Below the pieces are notes generated by a model. That model saw only the letters and a list, made by a program, of their open reading frames with translations, was not told the DNA's origin and did not search any database. A stretch of 24,918 bases of DNA from Haplomitrium mnioides (Eukaryota; Marchantiophyta; Haplomitriopsida; Calobryales): NCBI GenBank assembly GCA_049999725.1, contig JBNGIS010008346.1:55960-80877 (forward strand). The letters are read 5' to 3'. A program made the translations under genes and the position numbers. Shown piece after piece: positions 1 through 8,366 of this stretch. How positions within the stretch are numbered: position 1 is the stretch's first letter; each line of letters starts with the position of its first letter.

Positions 1-348
1 AAAATTCAATTGCCAAGTGAAACAGGAACTCAGTAGCAGTTCCTGGTTCAAAGTAGCGGTTGTTCCTTATGAATTGTAGGTGGTCCACTCTACTTGTGGC
101 CAACCTCTGCCAGGAGCCTTCTAATTCAGATGACCACCCTAGGAGGTTGTATGTGTGTAGGGGGCCATGTACTTAGCCTCAGTGGAAGTTTGCTTCTCTC
201 TGGACCAACTCACTACTCCTCCACACAAGAGAAAAGTGTATGCAGATGTGGATGATCTATCACCTGGGTTCTTGCCCAATCTGCATCTTGCATATCCAAC
301 TAAAGTTGGATTCCCATGCTTGCTGTATGTTAACTTTTGCATAGGCAT
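1..348 (-). pseudogene. copia-1 RNase H, degraded, cut by window edge
   Basis: Read on the minus strand, 139-348 encodes a Ty1/copia RNase H core. It contains GYARCRLGKNPGDRSSTSAY, matching the family pattern GYxDADxGGNxDDRRSTSGY, then GGVVSW and KQTSTEAKYMA. Two of the acidic positions of the family's GY(S/A)D motif are altered (RCR where DAD is usual), so the catalytic centre looks lost. A stop follows about ten codons after KYMA. Weak similarity to the next RNase H segment continues in another frame to about position 60. This is the 3'-most coding part of copia-1, whose PPT and 3' LTR would lie left of the window. Known family function: removal of RNA from the RNA/DNA hybrid during reverse transcription. 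Confidence in the identity is high; the copy is non-functional. Confidence 0.8.
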
Positions 349-349
349 A

Positions 350-1200
350 GTACATCAACAGCATAGGTCAAATCTGCAGAGCCTTGTGCCAAACTTGGTC
401 TTGTGCACACCTTGCACTACCTCAGACTCCCTGCAGTGCTTTGGTACAGTACCCTGCTCATGTCCCTTTCGTGATTTCATTTCCTTTGTCAGCTTCAGAC
501 CTTTTTCACCATTGGTGTTCCAACAGGTTTGTAGTCTTCCATGCAAAACTTGGAAATTACCTTCTTCACATATTGGAACTGGCTTGGGCTTGTTGTCCCA
601 GCTTCTCTGTCTCATGTCACATGTATACTCAACAGGTGTTGCACTTCCCTAAGCCATTATCTCAAAGACTTGACTAAGAGACTTCTTTCTCTTGTCCTTG
701 TCTCAGGATTGGCGCTTAGCAATAACAGGTCATCCATGTAGAGTGCAATGATTTTGTGCTCACATGATTTGATGTAGACACATTCATCTGCCTCTGTGGT
801 AGCCTTTACTCAGCAAGTAATTGATCCATTTCTTTGAGAAGGTTCTGGATCCTTGCTGCAGTCCATAAATGTCCTTCTTCAATAGACAGATCTTATCCTC
901 TTGAGCTGCATCTTCTGGCTGCTTCATGAAGGTTTCTTTATCAAGATCAACTGTCTTGACATTGATCTGTTCTTATCTCCTTGAGCTGCATCTTCTGGCT
1001 GCTTCATGAAGATTTCTTTATCAAGAGCTTTTGTCTTGACATTTATCTGTTCTGCTTCCCATCTTCCCAACCATGCTTCGCTGCGAGTGCCAACAGGCAT
1101 CTGATAGAGGTAAACTTTGCTTACATCTGGAAAAATTTCCTTGTAGTCAAGGCCTTCCACTTTGGTGAATTCCCTTGCTATCTTGAAAACTCACTGTGTA
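350..1200 (-). pseudogene. copia-1 reverse transcriptase, degraded
   Basis: Minus-strand pieces of a Ty1/copia RT lie in the expected order from right to left. At 924-1160 there is GLDYKEIFPDVSK (family: DYxEtFaPVxk), then INVKTKALDKEIFMKQPED (family: lDVKTAFLhGelEEeIYMkQPEG). At 729-740 the minus strand encodes the catalytic box YMDD within ALYMDDLLLLSANPE. Around 540-620 it encodes YVKKVISKFCMEDYKPVGTP, matching the region where copia RTs have YIekILerFgMedckPvsTP. Near 400, RPDLTYAVDV corresponds to the conserved TRPDIayaVg. These pieces lie in different frames with stops between them. An 80-bp tandem duplication (891-1050) shifts the frame because 80 is not a multiple of three. The YMDD box survives but the domain cannot be translated as a unit. 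Confidence 0.8.
891..1050. repeat. 80-bp tandem duplication inside copia-1 RT
   Basis: Positions 891-970 and 971-1050 are two head-to-tail copies of the same 80 bp, both beginning TCTTAT and carrying TTGAGCTGCATCTTCTGGCT, with a handful of substitutions. The copied segment is the part of RT encoding the VKT...EIFMKQPE region. The mismatches mean the duplication is not recent. Confidence 0.95.
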
Positions 1201-1202
1201 GC

Positions 1203-1790
1203 TTATTTCCTTTCTCCAGTCTTACAAGCCTCCAGGTGCGGTTTTGAGGAGCACAGTTCCTCTGCTATGGCTGCCTTTTGATCCTCAGCGTTCAGGCTCA
1301 AAAGCTCTTCCCTAAGGGTTGTGAGATCCTTATCCCCAATTCTGGTTGCCATGCATAATTTTGACTTTTGCACATTGAAATCTGACAGGCTCCTTGTCTC
1401 ACCATTTTCTGAGACAGGCATGCCTTCGTCAATGCCATACAATTCTGGTTGTCTTTGAATTCTGCCTGGTCTTCTGGGCCCATTAGATTCTGTATCAAAA
1501 TCTTTTCCATCCTCCCACTTGTTCAGATAATTCTTGTGCCATTCCTCTTGGACCTCCCTGTTTATTGGTTTTGATATCCTCCTGCTTGTACATACACTCT
1601 CAGACTCAGATTTTGATGTCTGATGTTGGTTGTCTCCCACTGGATGGCTCAGATTCCATTTTGGAATCAGGTTTTGGTCTCTTTGCAAATGACATCCCTG
1701 CTGCAGATGATCTTCCCTGCTGCAGATGATTTTCCCTGACATGTGGTTTAGCAGACGGTACCCTTGACTCAAGGCTGATATTCCTTCCAT
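1203..1790 (-). pseudogene. copia-1 integrase-RT linker region (195-codon open frame)
   Basis: A 195-codon minus-strand frame lies between the integrase and RT remnants. It contains GPRRPGRIQRQPELYG, which resembles the basic 'RRSxRxrkqPerYg' stretch that joins integrase to RT in plant copia polyproteins. The rest is hydrophilic and shows no catalytic motif. It includes two 19-bp tandem copies of TCCCTGCTGCAGATGAT(C/T)T at 1695-1732 on the plus strand. Its position in the polyprotein order supports the call. It is the longest surviving frame of copia-1, probably by chance because no catalytic domain is involved. Confidence 0.65.
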
Positions 1791-1799
1791 GATTCCCTT

Positions 1800-2492
1800 G
1801 GCGTTTTCTCCCCTTTAAGGCTGATGAAGGGCCAACATTGTGCAGAGAGTCGGCTGTGGTTATGGTCTCAGCCAAATGCCTTTCAATAAGGCCAGCCTCA
1901 CTCAACATGCATCTAGCCTTTTCAACCAGCGTTCTTGTTCAGCCGATCAGCTGCACAATTCTGTACTGTGCTTGCTCCTGGTTGTCGTCTGGCTTTTGAT
2001 TCCTTCCTCCTTCAAGTATCTTTTGAACTCCTCGTTTTTCTGTTCACCTTCTCCGTCTGTTTTCAGCACCTTCACTGAAGTGTGGAGCTCATTGGTTGCT
2101 AGGTTGACAATGAATTCCCAAGGATTTTGTCCTTGGTCTGAATGACATAAAGGATTGGTTCCTACTTTTGTCAGCTGTAAATATCATAAAGTACCTAGCT
2201 CCTCCATCAAAGGTGAATTTACGAGGGTCCACATACATCAGAGTGGATCATATCTAGCCCGTGCTTCGTTGCAGTGTTTGATTTCTTGGGCACTGGCTGG
2301 CGGTGCTATTTTTCTCCCTGCACACAAATATCCTAGCCTTCTGTGCCGTAACTGTAAGTCGGATTCTTCTGGGGTTACTGTGATGGCAGTGTTCTCCCCT
2401 AAAATGGTGATTCTCCCATAAAGGATCCTTGCATCCAGACTTATCAGTGTATATTCTGATGCTTTGTTTCCTATATACAGAACATTCAGCAA
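1800..2492 (-). pseudogene. copia-1 pre-integrase and integrase, degraded
   Basis: The minus strand encodes LRHRRLGY in 2238-2492, corresponding to the GAG-pre-integrase LWHxRLGH motif, after VLYIGNKASEYTLI. Further along, around 2000-2110, it encodes VKVLKTDGEGE then EEFKRYLKEEGIKSQTT. This matches the copia integrase stretch 'KtLRtDnGGEy...eFkxyLkxxGIkhexT' that carries one of the DDE catalytic aspartates. At about 1830-1960 comes TLVEKARCMLSEAGL and then LHNVGPSSALKG, matching 'rtLvExARcMLxxAgL...NRxPt'. Several stops and frame changes separate the pieces. Known role: integration of the cDNA. The motif series is unambiguous for a Ty1/copia integrase and the copy is dead. Confidence 0.75.
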
Positions 2493-2524
2493 TTGGAGTG
2501 ACTTATGAGAATCTCCCCTTTGCA

Positions 2525-2830
2525 GTGAATCATGCTACTGTTCTTATCCAAGTACCTGAGCCTCCTGGTTTGGATTTGGGTCAGGTTTTACTCACAGATA
2601 TTATGATCGCAAACATGAATTGTAGCTTCTGAATCTAGGTACCACCACTGTTCAGTGCACTCACTTCTCAGAGTCTTGCTTTGGGGTGAATCATGCTGTC
2701 CTTGTCCAGATTCCTGAGCCTCCTGGTTTGGATTTGGGTCAGGTCTTACTCCTGGACTTTCTGATTGCAGACATGACTGTTGCTTCTGAATCTGGGTACC
2801 ACCTCTGTTCAGTGCAATCACCTCTCAAAT
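2525..2830. repeat. About 160-bp tandem duplication across copia-1 protease
   Basis: Segment about 2525-2670 (GTGAATCATGCT ... TTCAGTGCACTCACTTCTCA) recurs at about 2686-2827 (GTGAATCATGCT ... TTCAGTGCAATCACCTCTCA). The middle shares CCTCCTGGTTTGGATTTGGG. The offset drifts from 161 to 157 bp through small indels. Divergence is higher than in the 80-bp duplication. Confidence 0.9.
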
Positions 2831-2860
2831 ATACTGCTTTGATTCTTGGGACTAATGTGC
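2525..2860 (-). pseudogene. copia-1 protease remnant, internally duplicated
   Basis: Two minus-strand copies of a protease active-site segment are present. One reads CTEQWWYLDSEATIHVC (near 2600-2660) and the other TEQRWYPDSEATV (near 2760-2815), against the copia aspartic protease motif W.LDSGAtxHv. Both copies have DSE where the family has the catalytic triad DSG, so the change probably predates the duplication. The duplicated DNA segments run about 2525-2670 and 2686-2827. The family role is cleavage of the gag-pol polyprotein. The call rests on the motif plus position between the gag zinc knuckle and the pre-integrase. Confidence 0.7.
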
Positions 2861-2861
2861 T

Positions 2862-3835
2862 GTGACTAGCTCATGCTCATCATCTGAGCTGTCTTGCACT
2901 ATTAGCTCTGTCACTCATCTTGGTCTTGCCCTTGCCTCTGTTGGCTTTTGTACCTTTGTAGCTCTTGGTGAATTTGGACTGTCATTGGAAGTAGGTTTGC
3001 CATACTTCATCTCAACAGTCCTTCTCCAAGCTCCCACTCCTTGGTAGTATGCACACTTGTGGAACTTTTCTCTTCTTTGCAACTGGTGTGAATCCATACT
3101 GCTGCCTTCTTCTGCCTGAACATCTTTGGTCATCATGCTACCTTGAGGCTTGATTCGATTCTGCTACATATGTGAAGAACTTCTCCATTATGGTGACATA
3201 TATTCCTTTCCAGAGTTCATGGGGCCTGCTTACAAGTCAAAATACTCCTTCAGGTCAGCAAGACCTCTTTTGCTCATGAGCCTGCTTGAGGCTGTTCCTC
3301 ACTTCCAGTAGTGAGAGTTACAACTTGGGTGACTTGAGTCTTTCCCAAGTTCAGGCAGATCAGAGCATGATGATCTGCCTGGATCCTCTTTTCATTTCCT
3401 CCTTATTGGCAGTAATGCCATTAGGTTTAGGAATGCCATCATTCTTCTGCATGAAATTTTTGTCTTCCAAGGATCTCCATATGCTATGGGATTTTGCCTT
3501 GTGACTTGTCCATGTCATTTGCCTTATCTGCTAATTCTGCTGTAGTGGGTGTCCTTTCAACATGCTCTTCCAGGTTGTTACTCCCAGATTGTCTAGCATA
3601 GAATAGGAACAATCTCTCCAATTTGTGTCTTTGAGCTCTTCAACAAATTCCTCAACGTCCCATGCATTCGTGGGCCCATAACCTAATGAAAAATCGACTT
3701 GAAATTTTCATTGGAAAAGCTGGAATTGTAACTGTGAAGCAGGCTAGGCACTTATTTGGAGACGATAGAACACATTTTTGTTCAAAACGAATTCTCAGCA
3801 ACAAATGGCGAGTGTAGAGAGAAACAAAAAATAAG
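2862..3835 (-). pseudogene. copia-1 gag with degenerate zinc knuckle
   Basis: At 2915-3136 the minus strand encodes KFHKCAYYQGVGAWRRTV and then KYGKP. This is aligned by position and context with a CCHC knuckle (CxxCxxxGHxxxxC) next to the protease, but only the first cysteine remains. Upstream (3140-3835) is a multiply interrupted frame with a gag-like stretch (FVEELKDTNWRDCSYS, NLGVTTWKSM). A fixed start cannot be chosen; MKISSRFFIRLW near 3700 is one candidate. Family role: capsid and nucleocapsid. Confidence is moderate because gag is poorly conserved and the assignment leans on position. Confidence 0.5.
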
Positions 3836-4705
3836 TGTCTCCCCCTGACGTTGCGACTAGCAAAAAACAACTTTCCGGCACCTCTCCTCTTGTCTGCTTG
3901 ACTAGAAAATGGGTCCCCTTGTGCTTGCGTGATAGCAGAACAGGACACGCCTTCTGTGTATGCGCGATGGCCGAAATGGACCTTCTTGCGTCTGTGCGAG
4001 GGGGCCTCCCTCTGGCTACATGACTAGGAAGAAACGGGGCGCCTCCCCGTATTTGCGTGATAGTAGAAAACGAGGCATTTCCCTGCGCGATTACCGAAAT
4101 TTTATTTTGGGGGGGGGGGCCACCTCCCTCTGGTTGCGCAAATAGGAACGACGGGGCTCCCCTTCTCCTTTGCAATTGGCAGAAAAAACAGCCTTCTTTG
4201 TCTCCGCGATTNNNNNNNNNNNNNNNNNNNNNNNNNNNNNNNNNNNNNNNNNNNNNNNNNNNNNNNNNNNNNNNNNNNNNNNNNNNNNNNNNNNNNNNNN
4301 NNNNNNNNNNNAAGATCGCTGGTAGAGATAAAAACAAAGGTCGCCTCCCTCCGTGTTCGTGATTGCAGAAAACGAGCCTCCCTTCCCTTTGCGATTAGCA
4401 AAATGGGGGCCTCCCTCATCTCTGCACGATGAACACCAAAAACGGGGCCTCCCTCCTGCCTTCGCGATTAGCAAAAACGGGGGTCTCCCTGCGTTTCGCG
4501 CGATGCAAAAAACGGGACGGGGTCTCCCTACGTTCGCGCGATGTAGGAAACGGGACGCCTCCCTGCGTCTGCGCGTTTAGCAAAACGGGGGGTGCCTCCC
4601 TCTGGCTCCACGATTAGGAAGAAACGGGGGCTCCTCCCCTTCTCCTTTCTGATTGGAAAAAACGGCCTCCCTTGTCTACGCGATTAGCCAGAAACTCCTT
4701 CTGCA
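3835..4705. repeat. GC-rich degenerate tandem array, unit about 45-55 bp
   Basis: This stretch repeats variants of one unit with the order: CTCCCT, then TG or TCTG, then a CGCGATTAG-like box, then CAAAAACGGGG. Clear units lie at 4005-4045, 4119-4160, 4380-4420, 4445-4480, 4485-4510, 4525-4560, 4565-4595, 4597-4640 and 4665-4700. Longer blocks also recur: 4119-4211 and 4597-4690 share the order of CTCCCTCTGG, TAGGAA, ACGGGG, CTCCCCTTCTCCTTT and TTGTCT-CGCGATT, which suggests a higher-order repeat of about 480 bp. An 11-base G run sits at 4109-4119. Base composition is much richer in G+C and CpG than the flanks. The array holds the 100-N gap. It lies between the probable LTR and gag of copia-1. 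Open frames across it are products of the repeat and are not genes. Confidence 0.8.
4212..4311. other. Assembly gap, 100 N
   Basis: There are exactly 100 N, a conventional size for a gap of unknown length. It falls inside the tandem array, so the true array length is not known. Confidence 0.98.
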
Positions 4706-4784
4706 GATAAACGACTTAGGCAAGAAAACGATGGCATGTCAATATTTGTGAAAATGAGGATGCCTCGAATGGGTCCTCTGTTTG

Positions 4785-4792
4785 TTTATATA
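4785..4792 (-). promoter_or_regulatory. TATA box of the copia-1 LTR
   Basis: The minus strand reads TATATAAA followed by CAAACAGAGGACC. It sits about 60 bp downstream (minus direction) of the 23-bp repeats, the expected spacing for a U3 core promoter. Confidence 0.55.
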
Positions 4793-4853
4793 CTTGACTC
4801 AGCCGCAGCTACAAACTAAACAACTATACAAGAGAGGACTGCACATACCAAGT

Positions 4854-4948
4854 CCAGATGCCCATAAGCACCCACTCCAGATGCCTGTAGGCATCTACTC
4901 AAGATGCATGTAATCTGCACCCACTCCAGATGCTCGTCGGTGCCTAAT
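4854..4948. repeat. Four tandem 23-26 bp repeats in the LTR U3
   Basis: Units 4854-4876, 4877-4899, 4900-4925 and 4926-4948 (23, 23, 26, 23 bp) all begin C(C/A)AGATGC, and three of them end in (C/T)ACT. They lie upstream of the TATA box on the minus strand, where LTR enhancers usually are. Confidence 0.75.
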
Positions 4949-5032
4949 CAAAATTTTTGTGCCCATGCAGGCACATGCTGATATCTGCATCTTCAAGAAA
5001 TAGTCAACTTCCCAAGAAGCCCCCAAATGCTG

Positions 5033-5041
5033 ACACGTGGC
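5033..5041. promoter_or_regulatory. G-box / ABRE-like element
   Basis: The sequence ACACGTGGC contains the palindrome CACGTG at 5034-5039. It matches the plant G-box class bound by bZIP and bHLH factors. It lies in the putative LTR U3 about 245 bp upstream of the TATA box. A W-box-like TTGACT on the minus strand is close by at 5002-5007. Function is inferred from sequence only. Confidence 0.35.
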
Positions 5042-5169
5042 AGTCCCCTTAACTACAACTAACTATTCTAGCTAGCTAAGGTTAACAATACATCTATTTA
5101 CAATAGAACCCCCTTCCCAGAATTGAACCTTGGGAAGGACTGGACTTGGATCTTGGGAAGGATCCATCC

Positions 5170-5526
5170 TCCCACTCAAGCAATGGTTCTCAACACATCG
5201 TATATCGATGACACCGGAATGCGCTTCAAAGCGTACACGGAACAATAAAGGTGGCCTACAATCTTATAGAGGCTGACGAACTCATTCTCATTCGCGCCAG
5301 CCTCAAACAACTTGCAATCGATGTGGCACACGTGGCTACACCCATCCCACTTGCAGAGTACCAACGCATCTAGCGCGACTATACCAACAAAGCATCAAAC
5401 CTCACAACTACGAGGCACAAGGCAACTTACTGGATCTGGCAGACATGGATGGATACCCTCAATACAATCTACATCTTGAAAGTCATATGACTCACTTATA
5501 TCTACCAAACTAGAAAAACAAATATG
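5170..5526. other. No recognised gene; possible copia-2 gag debris
   Basis: This stretch lies between the copia-1 LTR and the copia-2 protease. No frame shows a motif I recognise. A plus-strand fragment (LIEADELILIRASLKQLAID, about 5260-5325) is open, and an unrelated 62-codon minus frame (5176-5364) overlaps it. Position suggests the worn-down gag of copia-2, but I saw no zinc knuckle. Confidence 0.3.
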
Positions 5527-5930
5527 GGATGACTTGCATTGTAGACAACAGATCTTTGCACACCATATTGCAAGACCGAAAACACTTCTCATCGATCAAA
5601 CCTTCTTCTAGGCCTATGACAATGATTACCGACCACAATCAAATTGAAGAAGGACATGGTCCAGCAACCATACTCTTTCTAAGTTGAACAAGACTGGATA
5701 TCCAATCTGTAATCTATGCACCTATAGCAACCATAAACCTCATCAGTTTCCAAGATTTACGACAAAACAATTTTCACATTCAAATTGGATCTTTTTAGGG
5801 CACTGAAGTCCTCCATATCCCGAGCCCAACAACAACAAGCTTTGACATACGTGAATCCTTCTCATTGTCACCACCTGGACTATACACCACAAAAATATGA
5901 TCATATTATGTCTCCACAATACCGGTCTCC
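5527..5930 (+). pseudogene. copia-2 protease remnant
   Basis: At 5535 a frame reads CIVDNRSLHTILQDRKHF, matching the plant copia motif C(L/I)VDSGtTHtILrdrkyF. The catalytic triad is DNR here, where DSG is needed, so the protease is inactive. Downstream, NLISFQDLRQNNFHI in another register and LYTTKI fit the 'NLLSFkDIrrNgyHi...LYyTkI' stretch that links protease to pre-integrase in this lineage. Stops interrupt the frame. Confidence 0.65.
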
Positions 5931-5934
5931 TCAG

Positions 5935-6907
5935 CTCTCACATGGCACAATCACCTAGGGCATCCAGGCCGAGACATGTTCTACCCTATCAAAAATGACA
6001 GCAAAGGCATACCACAGAATGTGCATCCACTGCCATTGAATACTCCATGCTTAGCGTGCGCACAAGGCAAACTGAGAACTGCACATTCTCACAACAAAAC
6101 AACAATCACTATTCCTTGCTTTCTTGAGAGAATCCACGCTGATGTCTGTGGACCTATCCATCCACCTTCAGAACCATTCCGATACTTCCTCGTCAACATT
6201 GATGAATCATCCAAATGGTCGGAAGTATCTCTTCTTACGACTAAAAATATGGTAAGACCCAACGCTATTGTCCCAAATCTTGAAACTCTCAGCCCAGTTC
6301 CTTGATTACCCAATCAGAAATCTGAGAGTGGACAACGTCAGAGAATTCTCTTCACAAACTTTTGACAGATTCTGCTCATATGCAGGCATATACATATAGT
6401 ATACATACAGTTCCACATGTACACTTTCAAAATGGCATTGCAAAATCTGCTATTAAGAGAATACAACTCATAGCAAGATCATTACTTCTGAACTCAAATC
6501 TCCCCACCACTGCTTGGAGACATGCAGTCATGCACACAACATCTCTATTGCATTACATACCATCTGCATTTAATCATAATTCTCCACATCAACTTGTTGT
6601 GGGAATCCCAACAGATATATCACATCTACGCACATTTGGTTGCCTCATACTTGTTCCAATCTTTGGGCTACACCAAACCAAGATGGGACCACAACGCCAA
6701 AAAGGCATATATATCGACTTTGAATCTTCTTCTATCATCCGATATCTTGAGCTCTCAAGCTCTGATATGTTTAAGTCTCGATTCGCAGACTATCAATTCT
6801 TTGAAGAATCTTTTCCACATATGACACAAGAGGACAAAGTTGTACAACCCAAATCGGAGGACAACTTAATATGGCACCAGCACTCGTCATTAGACTTTGA
6901 CCAATGA
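5935..6907 (+). pseudogene. copia-2 GAG-pre-integrase and integrase, one frameshift
   Basis: WHNHLGHPGRDMFYPI at 5943 is the pre-integrase WHxrLGHPg box. CLACAQGKL follows and matches its CxxC(x)GK end. FLERIHADVCGPIHPPSEPF and FLVNIDESSKW carry the first two catalytic aspartate positions (family: hxDvcGPI and vlIDdxxrw). Near 6300 the frame changes and stops intervene. From 6362 the second half reads VHFQNGIAKSAIKRIQLIAR (family: ..QNGxAEsxIKrlqliaR), where the catalytic Glu of the DDE set is replaced by Lys. It continues with LPTTAWRHAVMHT, ISHLRTFGC and KMGPQRQKGIYIDFES, all standard markers. The identity is very secure. The Glu-to-Lys change, frameshift and stops show it is dead. Confidence 0.85.
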
Positions 6908-7389
6908 AATAGATATTCCAATGCCAAAGTCAAACGACTCCTCTATTTACAACAAACAATAATCAAAATCCCTGATGCATTTAACAATGCAGCCAGCCTC
7001 ACCAAATCACATATTGAAGCTGCCAATACACCAGCACGACTTCAAAAAGTCTACACCCCTGCCATTGAAGTACAACTTAGAGCAAAGCATGGCAGATCTA
7101 AAGGCTCAAAGAATAAGCCAACATCACCGACACCATTACACGTTGCAACAAACAATGATGAAATAGCAATTGACTATTCTCATACTGATCAAATATGGGA
7201 TAGAATCCAAACCACTATGGATGACTTATTTGCATTTTTTTATCTCGCAATCAATAGACAAGGATACTCCTGACCCTTTATCTATATGAGAAGCACAATC
7301 AAGAACCGATTGGCCCCAATGGGAAAAAGCAATAAATTCGGAACTTGACTCTCTCATACAATGACAAGTATTTGGATCTATTATGCCCA

Positions 7390-7733
7390 TACATCCAGAC
7401 ATGCATTAACATATTACAGATTTATTTTTGTCCACAAATACAATGCAAAGGGTGATGTCACAAGATTTATAGGCAAGATTAGTGGCCAAAAGATATACTT
7501 AGATTCTTGGACGTGATCATGACCTCACATACTCACCTGTTATGGACATTATAACTTACAAATACATGATAGCATTTGCTATTCAATGCCACCTCACCAT
7601 ACACATCATGGACGTCATCATTGCCTACTTATATGGTACTCTAGACACCCACATTTTTATAAAGACACCCCTTGAACTCATATAAAAAATGGTATTTCAC
7701 ATTCAAAGGGAGAACAACCATAGTGCATATGGA
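7390..7733 (+). pseudogene. copia-2 reverse transcriptase, N-terminal half
   Basis: Degraded pieces read FVHKYNAKGDVTRF (family: f.rKrnekgeivRyKaRLVaqG), YSPVMDIITY, then MDVIIAYLYGTLDTHIFIKT from 7608 (family: mDVvTAYLyGsLDtdIymKiPeG). The catalytic aspartate of the MDVxTAY motif is present. The frame starting at 7608 keeps going, apart from a TAA at 7683-7685, straight into the repeat block and then into the second half of RT. Confidence 0.8.
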
Positions 7734-8366
7734 CCTTTAGTCATAAGCGGTCCAAATACTAAGATTCGACCTTTTGTCTCTCATGGCCCACATATTGAGA
7801 ATAGACCTTTTGTCTCTCATGGCCCAAATACTGAGATTAGACCTTTTGTCTCTCATGGTCCACATACTAAGATTGGACTTTTTGTCTCTCAAGGCCTAAA
7901 TTCTGAGGTTGGACCTTTTGTCCCTCATGAAATGCACTATAAAAATGGACCTTTAGTCCATAGAGGCACAATGATTCATAATGGACCTTTTGTCCACAAA
8001 GACCTCAATCTGGGAAAAGGACCTTTTGTCCTCAATGGCCAACAAATGAAAGGACCTTCTATCCAGAAAAGGCCTCTGCCAATCAAAAAAGGACCTTTAG
8101 TCCTCATGTCAAAACGACAATGCCAAGTGATGGAAAGCAAGCAACATTACAAAGGACCTTTAGTCTAGCCAGAGCACTCGCTGAACAAGCAGCATTACAA
8201 AGGATCTTTTGTCCAGCCAGTGCACTCGCTGAGCAAGAAACATTACAAAGGACCTTTAGTTCAGCCAGCGCATTCCCTGAACACACAAAGCTGTAGATGA
8301 CCTTTAGTCCCAAATACATATAAGTTGCATGAGCAACAACAGAGTGAACCTTTTGTCCCTCACCAT
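7734..8366 (+). repeat. In-frame peptide-coding tandem repeat inserted in RT
   Basis: Fifteen complete units begin with (C)CTTT(T/A)GTC. Lengths: eight of 36 bp (7734-8021), then 33, 39 and 63 bp, then four of 48 bp (8157-8348), with a last partial unit at 8349. Every length is a multiple of three. The early units translate as PFVSHGPNTEIR-type dodecapeptides and the late ones as GPLVQPAHSLNTQ-type 16-mers. The reading frame equals that of the RT halves on either side (the MDV motif at 7608 and YVDD at 8616). Only two stops fall inside: TAG at 8166-8168, where sister units have CAG, and TGA at 8298-8300, where sister units have GGA. A TAA at 8448-8450 follows. The block sits where copia RTs normally have only a short stretch between the KxPEG and SLYGLKQSG motifs. 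I know no family with such a block here. Confidence 0.85.

Larger units (their letters stand above)
4706..5087 (-). mobile_element. Probable 5' LTR of copia-1 (minus strand)
   Basis: On the minus strand this region starts TGTTAACCTTAGCTAG at 5087 and carries promoter-like elements in LTR order: a G-box, direct repeats, then a TATA box (4785-4792) with a plausible transcribed leader after it. It lies upstream of copia-1 gag in the right orientation. The far end near 4706 is placed only where the tandem array begins. I see no clear primer binding site and no second LTR copy in the window to prove the edges. A purine tract GAGTGGGAGG on the minus strand at 5168-5177 resembles a polypurine tract. 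The LTR might therefore begin a little further right (TGGATCC at about 5165), or it may belong to a second minus-strand copia joined here. Confidence 0.5.

Noticed and set aside
167-677. Plus-strand open frames of 97-161 codons at the left end
   Set aside because: They are antisense shadows of the minus-strand copia-1 RT and RNase H, with no motif of their own.
4057-4474. Open frames spanning the N gap on both strands
   Set aside because: They are produced by repeats and by N treated as open codons; no conserved domain.
7734-8366. CRISPR-like spaced repeats
   Set aside because: Units are contiguous, the conserved head is only about 10 bp and degenerate, lengths step in threes within a reading frame, and the context is a plant retrotransposon.
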